NCBI GenBank assembly: GCA_913057145.1
Contig: CAJXNJ010000007.1
Coordinates: 1 to 63,273, forward strand
Direction: 5' to 3'
From: an uncultured Ectothiorhodospiraceae bacterium
GTDB taxonomy: Bacteria; Pseudomonadota; Gammaproteobacteria; Nitrococcales; Nitrococcaceae
Length of the DNA: 63,273 nt
Both the position numbers and the translations under genes were made by a program. Shown here in pieces: positions 53,667 through 62,562 of this stretch (position 1 is the stretch's first letter; each line of letters opens with the position of its first letter). The notes under the pieces were generated by a model. The model worked only from the letters and a program-made list of their open reading frames with translations. It did not search any database and was not told where the DNA came from.

Positions 53667-54095
53667 ATGAGTGATTCGCAACCGCAGGACACCCTGGAGC
53701 AGCTTCGGGTTGATACCGAAGGCCTCTATCAGGAGGACAGCTTCACTGACCGTCGCGTCGGCAGCATCCAGCGACTGACACCGGTTACTGCCAATGGCGA
53801 GCCGGATCATTCGCGCCCGGTGCTCTATCTTGGCAGCACACAGGTAATGACGCCGGTGGGCGCCCTGCCGCTGAACTTTGAGCTGGAAGCAGACAGCCTC
53901 GAGGAAGCGCTCGCCGCTTTCCCCGAGGCGGCTCAGGCCGCCCTCGAGCAGACCATGGAGCAGCTCAAGGAAATGCAGCGGGAACAGGCCTCACGCATCA
54001 TGACCCCCGATCAAATGGGCGGCATGGGCGGTGGTGGCATGCCGGGCGGCGGTGCACCGGGTGGCGCACCAGGCGGTGGTATTCAGCTGCGCTGA
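53667..54095 (+). CDS. uncharacterised acidic protein with Gly/Met-rich tail
   Basis: A 142-residue protein of unknown function, 18 bases after pntB and preceded by an AGAAAGGA element. Residues 1-75 contain a probable small beta domain (DRRVGSIQRLTPVTANG, VLYLGSTQVMTPVGALPLNFELEA). Residues 76-112 are helical and acidic (LEEALAAFPEAAQAALEQTM). The last 30 residues are a flexible run of Gly, Met and Pro ending in IQLR. No membrane segment or signal peptide is visible. It probably shares the pnt transcript. The end overlaps the facing gene by 13 bases. I do not recognise the family. Confidence 0.7.
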   Translation: MSDSQPQDTLEQLRVDTEGLYQEDSFTDRRVGSIQRLTPVTANGEPDHSRPVLYLGSTQVMTPVGALPLNFELEADSLEEALAAFPEAAQAALEQTMEQLKEMQREQASRIMTPDQMGGMGGGGMPGGGAPGGAPGGGIQLR

Positions 54096-54610
54096 TCGGC
54101 AAAGGCGGCGACCACACGCTTGATCGCCGCCTGATCCGCCTCATCCGGCTGCGAGGCATAGAGACCGATATAGTCGCTCGCAAGGCTTAGAAGCGCTTCG
54201 TCATCGGCCGGCGTCGTAAGCTGGGTATGCGCTCGATAATCGGTGATCAACAACCGCTGCTGAATGGCCTCGGCGGCAATCTCCTCGGCCAGCAGTCGCT
54301 TGCGGGCAGCCGCCACGGCATCCATCTCATCAACACTGCCCTGCTCTAACCGAGCCGCCTTTCTGGCGCTGCGCAGCGGCTTGATGACCTCATTCTGCCA
54401 GGTCTCGGCACGCGAGAGCACGGCGGTCAGGGAGGATTCATCGCAGAGCCGATAACCGAGCACGGCAAGAGACAGCAGGGCGAACCAGGCGCTCACGCCA
54501 ACGCCGTAGCGCTCCTGGAGGAAAAGACAATCCTGCTTCACGCCCTCGGCCTCGTAGCTTCGGACCGTCATCTGCCAGACGTCGTTGATGATTGGCTCGA
54601 TCTCATACAT
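54083..54610 (-). CDS. TIGR02444 family protein
   Basis: A 175-residue mostly helical protein. The N-terminal CLFLQERYGVGVSAWFALLSLAVLG and the Trp-rich helix SRAETWQNEVIKPLRSARKA match the TIGR02444 (DUF2390) family of gammaproteobacteria, whose function is unknown. I start at Met 54610 (MYEIEPIINDVW) because the longer open frame to 54742 would overlap the divergent priA gene. Its end overlaps the facing gene by 13 bases. Confidence 0.75.
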   Translation of the reverse strand: MYEIEPIINDVWQMTVRSYEAEGVKQDCLFLQERYGVGVSAWFALLSLAVLGYRLCDESSLTAVLSRAETWQNEVIKPLRSARKAARLEQGSVDEMDAVAAARKRLLAEEIAAEAIQQRLLITDYRAHTQLTTPADDEALLSLASDYIGLYASQPDEADQAAIKRVVAAFADQRS

Positions 54611-54678
54611 CGGTTGCAGTCTAGCAGTTGTCGGCAAACGGGCTTGCGCAATGGCCGCTGGCCCCCAACAATCTGCGC

Positions 54679-56868
54679 ATGACCAAAACCCTTGCCGTTG
54701 CAGTTCCGGGTCCGTTTCTGGCACCGCTGGATTATCTGCCACCCTCTGACAGCCCGCAGCCGCCTATCGGCTCACGCGTGAGGGTGCCGCTCGGCCGGCG
54801 CGAAGTCATTGGCATAGTCACTGCCGAACGGGACCAGAGCACCATTAACGAATCCCGGCTGCGCGCAGTCACCCGCGTTATCGACGAGGCCCCGCTGCTG
54901 CCCACCTCATTAATGTCGCTCATTGCCTGGGCAGCGCGGTATTACCACCACCCGATCGGTGAAGCCTATGCCACGGCACTTCCGGCCCGACTCCGCCAGG
55001 GGCAGCCGGCCGTACCGGGAGAGCAGACCTATTGGCGCATCACCACCACGGGACGTGAGCAATCCGCAGACGCCTGGCAGAAACGTGCGCCAAGACAGGC
55101 CATGCTGCTGCAGGCGCTCAAGGACAACGACGCGCTGGCGGCCGGCGATCTCGCCGGCCTTGGCGGCGATGCCCGCGGCGCACTGCAACGCCTGGTCGAG
55201 CGCGGGTTTGCGGAAGCCATCAAGCGCAGCGACTACGGCACCATTCAGGCCGAGACGACAGCCCCGGCACCGGTGCTGAATGACGCGCAGGCCACAACAG
55301 CCGCCCGCATCATGCCCGGCGAAGGTCATCAGGCCATTCTGCTCGAAGGGGTGACCGGCAGTGGCAAAACCGAGGTTTATCTCGATGCCATTGCCCGCGC
55401 CACTGAAATGGGCCTGCAGAGCCTTGTCATCGTCCCGGAAATCGGCCTTACCCCGCAGCTTCTCAGCCGTTTTCGTCGTCGACTCAACGCTCGGATTGCC
55501 GTGCTGCACTCGGGGCTTGCCGATGGTGAGCGGCTTAATGCCTGGCTGGCCGCCGCGCACGGCAGGGCCGATGTCATCATCGGGACACGCTCGGCGGTGT
55601 TTGTACCGCTGGCCCGACCCGGACTGATGATTGTCGATGAAGAGCATGATGCCTCATTAAAACAGCAGGAAGGCTTCCGCTATTCGGCCCGGGATCTTGC
55701 CGTGTTGCGCGCTCATCGGGCTGAAGTCCCTGTTGTGCTGGGCTCGGCGACACCGGCCCTTGAGACATTGGCGAACGCCGCACAAAAACGCTACCTGCAC
55801 TGCCAGCTCAACGAGCGCGCCGGCAATGCACGCCCGCCTTCCATGCAGCTTCTCGACATGCGCGGCCAACCCACTCAGGAAGGTTTATCGCAGCCGCTGA
55901 TCACACGCGTTGGCGAGCATCTGGAAGCCGATGGCCAGGTGCTGCTTTTCCTCAACCGGCGAGGCTTTGCGCCGGTAATCATCTGCCATGAATGTGGCTG
56001 GCTTGCTGAATGCGAACGCTGCGATGCCCGCTATACCTATCACCGCGGCCGGCGCCGATTGCACTGCCACCACTGTGATAGCGAACGCCGCATCCCGGAT
56101 GCCTGCCCGCAATGCGGCAGCGTTGACTTACGCCCCCTCGGCCTTGGCACCGAGCGCATTGAAGCCGCACTCGAAGCTGCCTTCCCGGAAACGCCACTGG
56201 TGCGCATCGACCGCGACACCACCCGCCGACGCGGCGGTTTTGAGCAGCAGATGGCCGCGGCCGTGCGTGGTGATGCCAGGCTGTTGCTTGGCACCCAAAT
56301 GCTCGCCAAAGGCCATCACCTCCCGGCGGTGACCCTGGTGGCGATTATTGATGCCGATCAGGGACTTTTTGGGGCGGATTTTCGTGCGGCCGAACGCCTG
56401 GCGCAGCTTGTCGTACAGGTTGCAGGCCGTGCCGGGCGAGCCGAGCGGCCCGGTGAAGTGGTCATTCAGACCCATCACCCGGAACATCCACTGCTGCAGA
56501 CATTGATTCATGGTGGCTACCCGGCCTTCGCGCGCACCGCGTTGCTGGAGCGCGAAGCTGCCGGACTGCCGCCAAGCCGGGCGATGGCTCTGCTGCGCGC
56601 CGAGGCGGTGCAGCGCGAGGCGCCGATGCGCTTTTTGCGTGCGGCAAGCCGGATCGCGCCACAGTATCGCGGACTGGAATGTCTCGGCCCCTACCCGGCC
56701 CCGATGGAAAAACGCGCCGGGCGTTTTCGAGCACAGCTGATGCTGCAGGCGGATGAACGCGCTGTCCTGCAGACCATGCTCGAGGCCTGGGTGCCGCAAC
56801 TGCAGCCATTACGTGAGGCCCGAGCGGTACGCTGGTCCATCGATGTGGACCCGACAGAAACGCTTTAA
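54679..56868 (+). CDS. priA: primosomal protein N' (replication restart helicase PriA)
   Basis: Recognises abandoned replication forks and reloads the replisome. It has 729 residues. The N-terminal 3'-DNA-end-binding domain (1-105) is followed by a winged helix and two helicase lobes. Motifs: LLEGVTGSGKTEVY (Walker A), IVDEEHDASLKQQEGFRY, VLGSATPALET and VQVAGRAGRAERPG. The zinc-binding Cys set is in CHECGWLAECERCDA, CHHC and CPQCGS. ATG 54679 (MTKTLAVAVPGPF) is chosen over the in-frame upstream Met at 54628. Confidence 0.97.
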   Translation: MTKTLAVAVPGPFLAPLDYLPPSDSPQPPIGSRVRVPLGRREVIGIVTAERDQSTINESRLRAVTRVIDEAPLLPTSLMSLIAWAARYYHHPIGEAYATALPARLRQGQPAVPGEQTYWRITTTGREQSADAWQKRAPRQAMLLQALKDNDALAAGDLAGLGGDARGALQRLVERGFAEAIKRSDYGTIQAETTAPAPVLNDAQATTAARIMPGEGHQAILLEGVTGSGKTEVYLDAIARATEMGLQSLVIVPEIGLTPQLLSRFRRRLNARIAVLHSGLADGERLNAWLAAAHGRADVIIGTRSAVFVPLARPGLMIVDEEHDASLKQQEGFRYSARDLAVLRAHRAEVPVVLGSATPALETLANAAQKRYLHCQLNERAGNARPPSMQLLDMRGQPTQEGLSQPLITRVGEHLEADGQVLLFLNRRGFAPVIICHECGWLAECERCDARYTYHRGRRRLHCHHCDSERRIPDACPQCGSVDLRPLGLGTERIEAALEAAFPETPLVRIDRDTTRRRGGFEQQMAAAVRGDARLLLGTQMLAKGHHLPAVTLVAIIDADQGLFGADFRAAERLAQLVVQVAGRAGRAERPGEVVIQTHHPEHPLLQTLIHGGYPAFARTALLEREAAGLPPSRAMALLRAEAVQREAPMRFLRAASRIAPQYRGLECLGPYPAPMEKRAGRFRAQLMLQADERAVLQTMLEAWVPQLQPLREARAVRWSIDVDPTETL

Positions 56869-56891
56869 CACCGGGGTGCCATGCACCAAGC

Positions 56892-56919
56892 TTGAACCCA
56901 ACGGTTGAGACCGGATAAT
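56892..56919 (+). promoter_or_regulatory. sigma-70 promoter of argS
   Basis: TTGAAC (56892-56897) and GATAAT (56914-56919) are 16 bases apart. An in-frame ATG at 56918 overlaps the -10 box and so cannot be in the mRNA made here, which supports the ATG at 56957 as the argS start. Confidence 0.55.
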
Positions 56920-56956
56920 GGTCGCTCATTCGCTACCCGGACAGCATCCGCCAATC

Positions 56957-58717
56957 ATGAAAGAACAACTCGTCGAGCTGCTCGAGCAGGCACTGCAAGC
57001 ATTGCTGAGCGCCGAATCTGCAACGCTCACAGACACCCTGGATATTCATGTCGAGCGGGCCCGCGATGGTGCCCATGGTGACTATGCCAGCAACATTGCC
57101 ATGCGTCTGGCAAAGCCCCTGAGCCGACCACCGCGTGATATCGCCCAGGGGCTCATCGATCACATGCCCACCCACCCGCATGTCGAGCGTGTTGAGCTTG
57201 CAGGCCCCGGGTTCATCAACTTTTTTGTCACCCAGGATGCCGCCAATGCGGTGGTTGAGCGCATTCATCGCGAAGGCCACGAGTTCGGTCGCTCACAGAT
57301 TGGCGGTGGCGAGCGTGTGATCATTGAGTTTGTCTCCGCCAATCCGACCGGGCCGCTGCATGTCGGCCATGGCCGTGGGGCAGCCTTCGGCGCGGCACTG
57401 GGTAATCTGCTCGAGGCCGCCGGCTATGACGTCCACCGCGAGTACTACGTCAATGATGCCGGCCGGCAGATGCACATCCTCACCGTCAGTGTCCTGGTGC
57501 GCTATCTCGAGCATCGCGGCGAGAATATCGCCTTTCCGGTCAATGGTTATCGCGGCGATTATATTCACGATATCGCGCGTGACCTCGAGGCACAGGCCGG
57601 AGAGCGCTATCGCATCAGCGCCGCAGAGCTCATCGAAGGCCTGCCCGCCGATGCCAACGCCGGCGGCGACAAGGAAGTCTATATCGACGCACTCATCGCC
57701 CGAGCCCGCGAGCAGCTGGGCGAGGCACGCTACAAGGAAATCCTGCAGGCGGCCGTCGCTGCGATCATTGGGGATATCGAGGAAGACCTCGCCGCCTTTG
57801 GTGTTCGCTATGACCGTTGGTTCAGCGAACGCAGCCTGGTGGAGGCCGGGGCGGTTGACCGTGCCCTGACACGCCTTGAATCCACCGGCGCCATCTATGA
57901 ACAGGACGGCGCCAAGTGGTTCCGCTCCAGCGACTATGGTGATGACAAGGACCGGGTTGTGCGTCGGGCCGATGGCCAGATCACCTATTTTGCCTCGGAT
58001 ATTGCCTATCACCTGGATAAGTTCGAGCGCGGTTTCTCCCGGGCTATCGATGTATTCGGTGCGGATCATCACGGTTACATGGCACGGGTGCGGGCAAGCC
58101 TTGAGGCATTTGGCCATGACACCGATCGGCTGGAATTCCGCCTGGTGCAATTCGCCATTCTCTACCGGGGTCATGAACGCCTGGCCATGTCCACCCGGTC
58201 AGGCGAGTTCGTCACGCTGCGTGAGCTGCGCGAAGAGGTCGGCAACGACGCCGCGCGCTTTTTCTATGTCATGCGCCGGCCTGAACAGCACCTGGATTTT
58301 GACCTTGAGCTTGCGAAATCACGCTCCAACGAAAACCCGGTCTACTACATTCAGTATGCCCATGCCCGTGTCTGCAGCGTCCTTGCACAAATGGCGGAGC
58401 GTGGCCTGGAACATGACCCGACCCGCGGGCTTGCCCATATCGACAAGCTGACCGAACCCCACGAACAGGCGCTGTTGCAACTGCTCAATCGTTACCCCGA
58501 GATGATTGAGAGTGCGGCCGGCAATCACGAACCCCATCAGATCGCGCAATACCTGCGTGAACTGGCAGCCGGTTTCCACACCTACTACAACGCGCATACC
58601 TTCCTGGTCGAGGATGAGGGCCTGCGCGATGCCCGACTGGCGCTTATCACCGCCACCCGCCAGGTGATTCGAAACGGCCTCGATCTACTGGGTGTTGCGG
58701 CACCCGAGAGCATGTAG
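56957..58717 (+). CDS. argS: arginyl-tRNA synthetase
   Basis: Charges tRNA-Arg. It has 586 residues from ATG 56957. The N-terminal Add-1 domain (1-110) is followed by the class I core with SANPTGPLHVGHGRGA (HIGH-type motif, about 121-136), DVFGADHHGYMAR and the late LAMSTRSGEFVTL. The C-terminal DALR domain has YAHARVCSVL and ALLQLLNRYPEMI. The KMSKS loop appears as MSTRSG, as in ArgRS of several bacteria. The priA-argS-SPOR order is shared with Pseudomonas. Confidence 0.97.
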   Translation: MKEQLVELLEQALQALLSAESATLTDTLDIHVERARDGAHGDYASNIAMRLAKPLSRPPRDIAQGLIDHMPTHPHVERVELAGPGFINFFVTQDAANAVVERIHREGHEFGRSQIGGGERVIIEFVSANPTGPLHVGHGRGAAFGAALGNLLEAAGYDVHREYYVNDAGRQMHILTVSVLVRYLEHRGENIAFPVNGYRGDYIHDIARDLEAQAGERYRISAAELIEGLPADANAGGDKEVYIDALIARAREQLGEARYKEILQAAVAAIIGDIEEDLAAFGVRYDRWFSERSLVEAGAVDRALTRLESTGAIYEQDGAKWFRSSDYGDDKDRVVRRADGQITYFASDIAYHLDKFERGFSRAIDVFGADHHGYMARVRASLEAFGHDTDRLEFRLVQFAILYRGHERLAMSTRSGEFVTLRELREEVGNDAARFFYVMRRPEQHLDFDLELAKSRSNENPVYYIQYAHARVCSVLAQMAERGLEHDPTRGLAHIDKLTEPHEQALLQLLNRYPEMIESAAGNHEPHQIAQYLRELAAGFHTYYNAHTFLVEDEGLRDARLALITATRQVIRNGLDLLGVAAPESM

Positions 58718-58719
58718 TC

Positions 58720-59364
58720 ATGGCAAGCGGTCAGAAAAAAGAGAAAAAATCTTCACGCGCAGCCACGCAGGCGAGCCCGAAGGCGGCAGCATCCGGCGGC
58801 AATCGCAGCCCTGTTGCCTGGCTTATCACCGGCTTTGCCATGGGCCTGGTCGTTGCGCTGATCGTCCATCTGGAGCACACCCGCCCCGAGCCGGAGACCA
58901 TCGCAAGCCCGGCCAATAACACTGAAGCCGCAACGGCAGATGCCAGTGCGCCGCGTTTTGAGTTCTATCAGCTTCTAAGCGAACAGGAAGTGGAGGTCGC
59001 CACCCGGGAAGAGGCCGCGCTTGAGGAAAGCAGCGCCCTGCCGCTGGCGACCCCCGAGTCTGCACCGGAGACGGCCACGACACCGGCGACAGAGCCCGCC
59101 GAAAGACCGGCACAGGCAAACAGCGCAGTGCGTTATCTGCTCCAGGCCGGCTCCTTTCGGCGCAGCGAGGATGCCGAGTCACTGCGCGCGAGGCTGGGGC
59201 TCTTGGGCATCGAAGCCAATCTCCAGCGCGTCGAACTCCCGGGTGGCGAGACCTGGCATCGGGTTCGCATCGGTCCTTTCTCGACCCTTGGCACGGTCAA
59301 CGAGGTCCGCGCCAGAATGGCTTCACAGAATATCGAATCGATCCTGCTGCGCGCCGGTGGCTGA
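58720..59364 (+). CDS. SPOR domain-containing membrane protein (FtsN-like)
   Basis: A 214-residue bitopic membrane protein: a basic cytoplasmic N-terminus (MASGQKKEKKSS), one helix (about 32-50), a long Ala/Glu/Pro/Thr-rich periplasmic linker, and a C-terminal SPOR domain (about 138-212: VRYLLQAGSFRRSEDAE, WHRVRIGPFSTLGTVNEVRA). SPOR domains bind denuded glycan strands at the septum. The layout matches FtsN-like proteins downstream of argS. It starts 2 bases after the argS stop. Confidence 0.9.
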   Translation: MASGQKKEKKSSRAATQASPKAAASGGNRSPVAWLITGFAMGLVVALIVHLEHTRPEPETIASPANNTEAATADASAPRFEFYQLLSEQEVEVATREEAALEESSALPLATPESAPETATTPATEPAERPAQANSAVRYLLQAGSFRRSEDAESLRARLGLLGIEANLQRVELPGGETWHRVRIGPFSTLGTVNEVRARMASQNIESILLRAGG

Positions 59365-59368
59365 ACCA

Positions 59369-60253
59369 CTACAGGCTGCGCCGATTGCCGGTCTCAAAAA
59401 GCTCGCGTTTCAACCGATAGAGCACCGACATATCCTCATCACCGAGGTCCCTTTCGAGCAATCGCTCGTAGTGCTTCACCGTCATCTCCACAATCGGCAG
59501 GTTGACGTTGAGATCCTGTAGCAAGCGCCGGCAGAGCTGCAGGTCCTTGTGATGCAGGCTGAGACGAAAACCGGGTGCAAAATCTCCAGCGAGCATGCGC
59601 TCGCCCCGTCGCTCGAGAAGCCGACTGCCCACGGCGCCACCCGATAACACCGGCAGGAGCTTGTCAGTATCAAGCCCGCTCGCGTCGGCGAACGCGAGCG
59701 CCTCACTGATGGCCTGAACCATGCCGGCGGCCAGCACCTGATTGACGGCCTTGGCCCGCTGACCTGAACCAATCGGGCCGAAATGGGTGAATTCTGAGCC
59801 AATCGCATTAAAAACAGGCTCAACCCGGGCCAAGGCATCACGCTCGCCGCCGACCATCACCTGCAATGTGCCGGCTTCCGCCCCTTCGGCGCCGCCAGTG
59901 ACAGGCGCATCCAGAAAATCCACACCCTCTTCGGCCACCACAGCGGCAATCGCTTCAACCGTATCGGCACCCACCGTTGAGGTATCGATGATGATTTTCC
60001 CGCTGCCAAGCCCGGGCATCATGGCATCAACCACCGCCCGCAAATCCTCATCAGCGCTGACACAGGTCAGGACAACATCCACCTGCTGCGCGAGATCAGC
60101 CGGATCCCCGGCGATGGTAACGGGGTGGGCAGCGGCGAATTCGGCGGCTCTGGCCGGCGTGCGATTCCAGACAGTGGACAGCAACCCGGCCTGCGCCAGG
60201 TTGGCCGCCATCCCCCGGCCCATGACTCCCAACCCGATGACTCCAACGCGCAT
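59369..60253 (-). CDS. NAD(P)-dependent beta-hydroxyacid dehydrogenase
   Basis: A 294-residue member of the 3-hydroxyisobutyrate/2-hydroxy-3-oxopropionate (tartronate semialdehyde) reductase family. The NAD(P) fold GVIGLGVMGRGMAANLAQAG is at residues 4-23. The substrate-binding DAPVTGGAEGAEAGTL is near 117-132, and the catalytic Lys is in GQRAKAVNQVLAAG near residue 171. Substrate cannot be decided; the usual pathway partners are not adjacent. AGGAG lies upstream of the ATG. The stop is 4 bases from that of the SPOR gene. Confidence 0.88.
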   Translation of the reverse strand: MRVGVIGLGVMGRGMAANLAQAGLLSTVWNRTPARAAEFAAAHPVTIAGDPADLAQQVDVVLTCVSADEDLRAVVDAMMPGLGSGKIIIDTSTVGADTVEAIAAVVAEEGVDFLDAPVTGGAEGAEAGTLQVMVGGERDALARVEPVFNAIGSEFTHFGPIGSGQRAKAVNQVLAAGMVQAISEALAFADASGLDTDKLLPVLSGGAVGSRLLERRGERMLAGDFAPGFRLSLHHKDLQLCRRLLQDLNVNLPIVEMTVKHYERLLERDLGDEDMSVLYRLKRELFETGNRRSL

Positions 60254-60306
60254 GTAAAACTCCTGTTGTCATTGCAGCTGAACAGCAACGCGCAGTGTAG
60301 CGCAGC

Positions 60307-60334
60307 AAAAAAAACGGGCGCCAAATGGCGCCCG
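60307..60334 (-). terminator. rho-independent terminator of glnK-amtB
   Basis: On the minus strand, CGGGCGCC and GGCGCCCG (60334-60327 and 60322-60315) form an 8-bp GC-rich stem with a 4-base loop, followed by eight T residues (60314-60307). It begins 30 bases beyond the amtB stop. It is the only classical terminator that I recognise in the window. Confidence 0.95.
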
Positions 60335-60363
60335 CGGTTTTACCGAATATTCAGCCAGGAAAC

Positions 60364-61614
60364 TTAATTCTTGGTGAACTCCGGATAGGCCTCGATACCG
60401 CACTCGGTAATATCCAGCCCGTTCATCTCCTCTTCCTCGGTGACACGGATACCCATGACCGCCTTGAGGATCGTCCAGAGCACGAAGCTCACGACGAAGG
60501 TCCAGATGAAGATGGTGGCGATGCCGATCAGCTGCGGGCCAAAGCTCGCGCCATCCGACCACAGCGGCACAGCCAGCACACCCCAGATACCCGCGGTACC
60601 GTGAGCGGAGATGGCACCGACCGGATCGTCCAGCTTGAGCTTATCCAGGCCGACGATCGAGAAGACCACCAGCACACCGCCAACCGCACCGATGAGCGTT
60701 GCCACCAGCAGACTCGGTACATTGGGGCCTGCCGTGATGGCAACCAGACCGGCGATACCGCCGTTCAGGGCCATGGTCAGGTCAGCCTTGCCGAACATCA
60801 GGCGGGCGGTGATCAGCGCAGCAACCACGCCACCGGCAGCCGCCAGGTTGGTGTTGGCAAATACCAGTGCCACAGCGTTGGCGGAATCAACGTCAGAGAC
60901 CTTGAGCTCCGAGCCACCGTTGAAGCCGAACCAACCGAGCCAGAGGATGAACACACCCAGTGTGGCCAGCGGCATGTTGGAACCCGGAATCGGCTTGACC
61001 TCACCGTTCGGACCATACTTGCCCTTACGCGGGCCAAGCACGATCACCGCGGCAAGTGCGGCGGCAGCACCGAACATGTGCACGATGCCGGAGCCGGCAT
61101 AGTCAGAGTAGCCCAGCTCGGAGAGGAAGCCACCGCCCCAGCTCCAGAAACCCTGAACCGGATAAATGACACCGGTGAGGATTACCGTGAAGAGCAGGAA
61201 GCTCCAGAGCTTCATGCGCTCGGCCACTGCACCCGAGATGATGGACATGGCCGTTGCCACGAACACCACCTGGAAGAAGAAGTCCGAGACATTCGAGTAG
61301 TAGGCATCGCTGCCCGCCAGGATCTCGGCAGCCGAATTATCGGCCGTACCCAGGATCAGGCTGAATGACGGCACGATGGAGCTCATGCCCCCGCCGTACA
61401 TGATGTTGTAGCCCATCACCATGTACATGATGCAGGCAATCGCATACAGCGATACGTTTTTGGTGAGGATCTCGGTCGTGTTCTTCGCCCGGACAAGGCC
61501 CGACTCGAGCATCGTGAATCCAGCGGCCATCCACATGACGAGCGCGCCGGAGATCAGAAAGTAGAAGGTATCCAGCGCGTACGCCAGTCCTGCCAGTTCG
61601 TTCAGTTCTTCCAT
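60364..61614 (-). CDS. amtB: ammonium transporter
   Basis: Membrane channel for ammonium/ammonia, 416 residues and eleven helices. The pore twin histidines are in GIVHMFGAAAAL (about residue 153) and ISAHGTAGIWG (about residue 317). The C-terminal tail ends MNGLDITECGIEAYPEF, the region that GlnK contacts to close the channel. No cleavable signal peptide is obvious, although the N-terminus begins in a short periplasmic segment. glnK lies 38 bases upstream, and a strong terminator follows. Confidence 0.97.
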   Translation of the reverse strand: MEELNELAGLAYALDTFYFLISGALVMWMAAGFTMLESGLVRAKNTTEILTKNVSLYAIACIMYMVMGYNIMYGGGMSSIVPSFSLILGTADNSAAEILAGSDAYYSNVSDFFFQVVFVATAMSIISGAVAERMKLWSFLLFTVILTGVIYPVQGFWSWGGGFLSELGYSDYAGSGIVHMFGAAAALAAVIVLGPRKGKYGPNGEVKPIPGSNMPLATLGVFILWLGWFGFNGGSELKVSDVDSANAVALVFANTNLAAAGGVVAALITARLMFGKADLTMALNGGIAGLVAITAGPNVPSLLVATLIGAVGGVLVVFSIVGLDKLKLDDPVGAISAHGTAGIWGVLAVPLWSDGASFGPQLIGIATIFIWTFVVSFVLWTILKAVMGIRVTEEEEMNGLDITECGIEAYPEFTKN

Positions 61615-61652
61615 TGTTCAAGACTCCCAATATGATTCTTACGAACCGATTC

Positions 61653-62018
<366 letters not shown>

Positions 62019-62035
62019 TTACCCGATGACTGTCT

Positions 62036-62053
62036 ATGCAGGGACCGTGCCAA
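62036..62053 (-). promoter_or_regulatory. sigma-54 promoter of glnK-amtB
   Basis: The minus strand reads TTGGCACGGTCCCTGCAT. The -24 GG (62051-62050) and -12 GC (62039-62038) are separated by exactly 10 bases, within the consensus TGGCAC-N5-TTGCA (one mismatch before the GC). Transcription would begin near 62026, about 35 bases before the glnK ATG. Confidence 0.85.
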
Positions 62054-62147
62054 TTGTTGCAATGCGCCAAAAATACATCGATCAGCGGGCATCAAACCTC
62101 CACCAAAGGACGGTTTTTGCCCCATGACGGCGCAGAAATCTCGATTT

Positions 62148-62164
62148 CGCACCATAAACGTGCA
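62148..62164 (-). promoter_or_regulatory. NtrC-binding enhancer site 1
   Basis: On the minus strand, the 17-base TGCACGTTTATGGTGCG matches the NtrC consensus TGCAC-N7-GTGCA at nine of ten fixed positions. It is centred about 130 bases upstream of the sigma-54 start, a usual enhancer distance. Confidence 0.75.
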
Positions 62165-62180
62165 AACACCGTTGATCGGG

Positions 62181-62197
62181 CGCACTTAAACGGTGCT
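62181..62197 (-). promoter_or_regulatory. NtrC-binding enhancer site 2
   Basis: On the minus strand, AGCACCGTTTAAGTGCG matches TGCAC-N7-GTGCA at eight of ten fixed positions. Its centre is 33 bases (about three helical turns) from site 1, so two NtrC dimers could bind on the same DNA face. Confidence 0.65.
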
Positions 62198-62206
62198 CGG
62201 AATCCA

Positions 62207-62235
62207 TTGGGTATTGGCGACAGAGCGCTTAAACT
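62207..62235 (+). promoter_or_regulatory. possible sigma-70 promoter of ubiK
   Basis: TTGGGT (62207-62212) and TAAACT (62230-62235) are 17 bases apart, with the -10 box ending 26 bases before the ubiK ATG. Match quality is moderate. It lies directly behind the NtrC sites of the divergent glnK gene. Confidence 0.4.
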
Positions 62236-62261
62236 GGTCAACAAACCATGGAGGACATCCA

Positions 62262-62522
62262 ATGCTCGACCCCAAGCAGCTTGATGAGATGGCAAAACGC
62301 TTTACTGAAAACCTCCCGAGCGGTCTGCGTGACTTTCAGCAGGAAGTTGAGAAGAACGCACGCGTTGCAATGCAGAGCGCTTTCAGCCGGATGGAGCTGG
62401 TCACTCGCGAAGAGTTTGATGCCCAGGCCAAGGTGCTCGCCCGCACCCGCGAGCGTCTGGAGGCCCTGGAAGCGCGACTCAAGGCGCTGGAGACGGGTGA
62501 GCCAACCAGCAGCGATTCATAA
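62262..62522 (+). CDS. ubiK: ubiquinone biosynthesis accessory factor UbiK (BMFP, YqiC)
   Basis: An 86-residue coiled-coil protein that assists the cytoplasmic Ubi complex. The N-terminal MLDPKQLDEMAKRFTENLP forms an amphipathic helix, and the C-terminal EEFDAQAKVLARTRERLEALEARLKALE is a clear coiled coil. GGAGGA lies 8 bases upstream of ATG 62262; the open frame to 62193 contains the putative promoter. The glnK/amtB - ubiK - comM arrangement is shared with Pseudomonas. Confidence 0.9.
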   Translation: MLDPKQLDEMAKRFTENLPSGLRDFQQEVEKNARVAMQSAFSRMELVTREEFDAQAKVLARTRERLEALEARLKALETGEPTSSDS

Positions 62523-62562
62523 ACTTTAAAAAAGCACACTGCGCACAAGGAGGTGCGTTGTT

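Noticed and set aside
60325-61368. 347-codon open frame on the plus strand
   Set aside because: Antisense to amtB and running through the amtB terminator; composition (His/Gln/Asp/Arg) is typical of a shadow frame.
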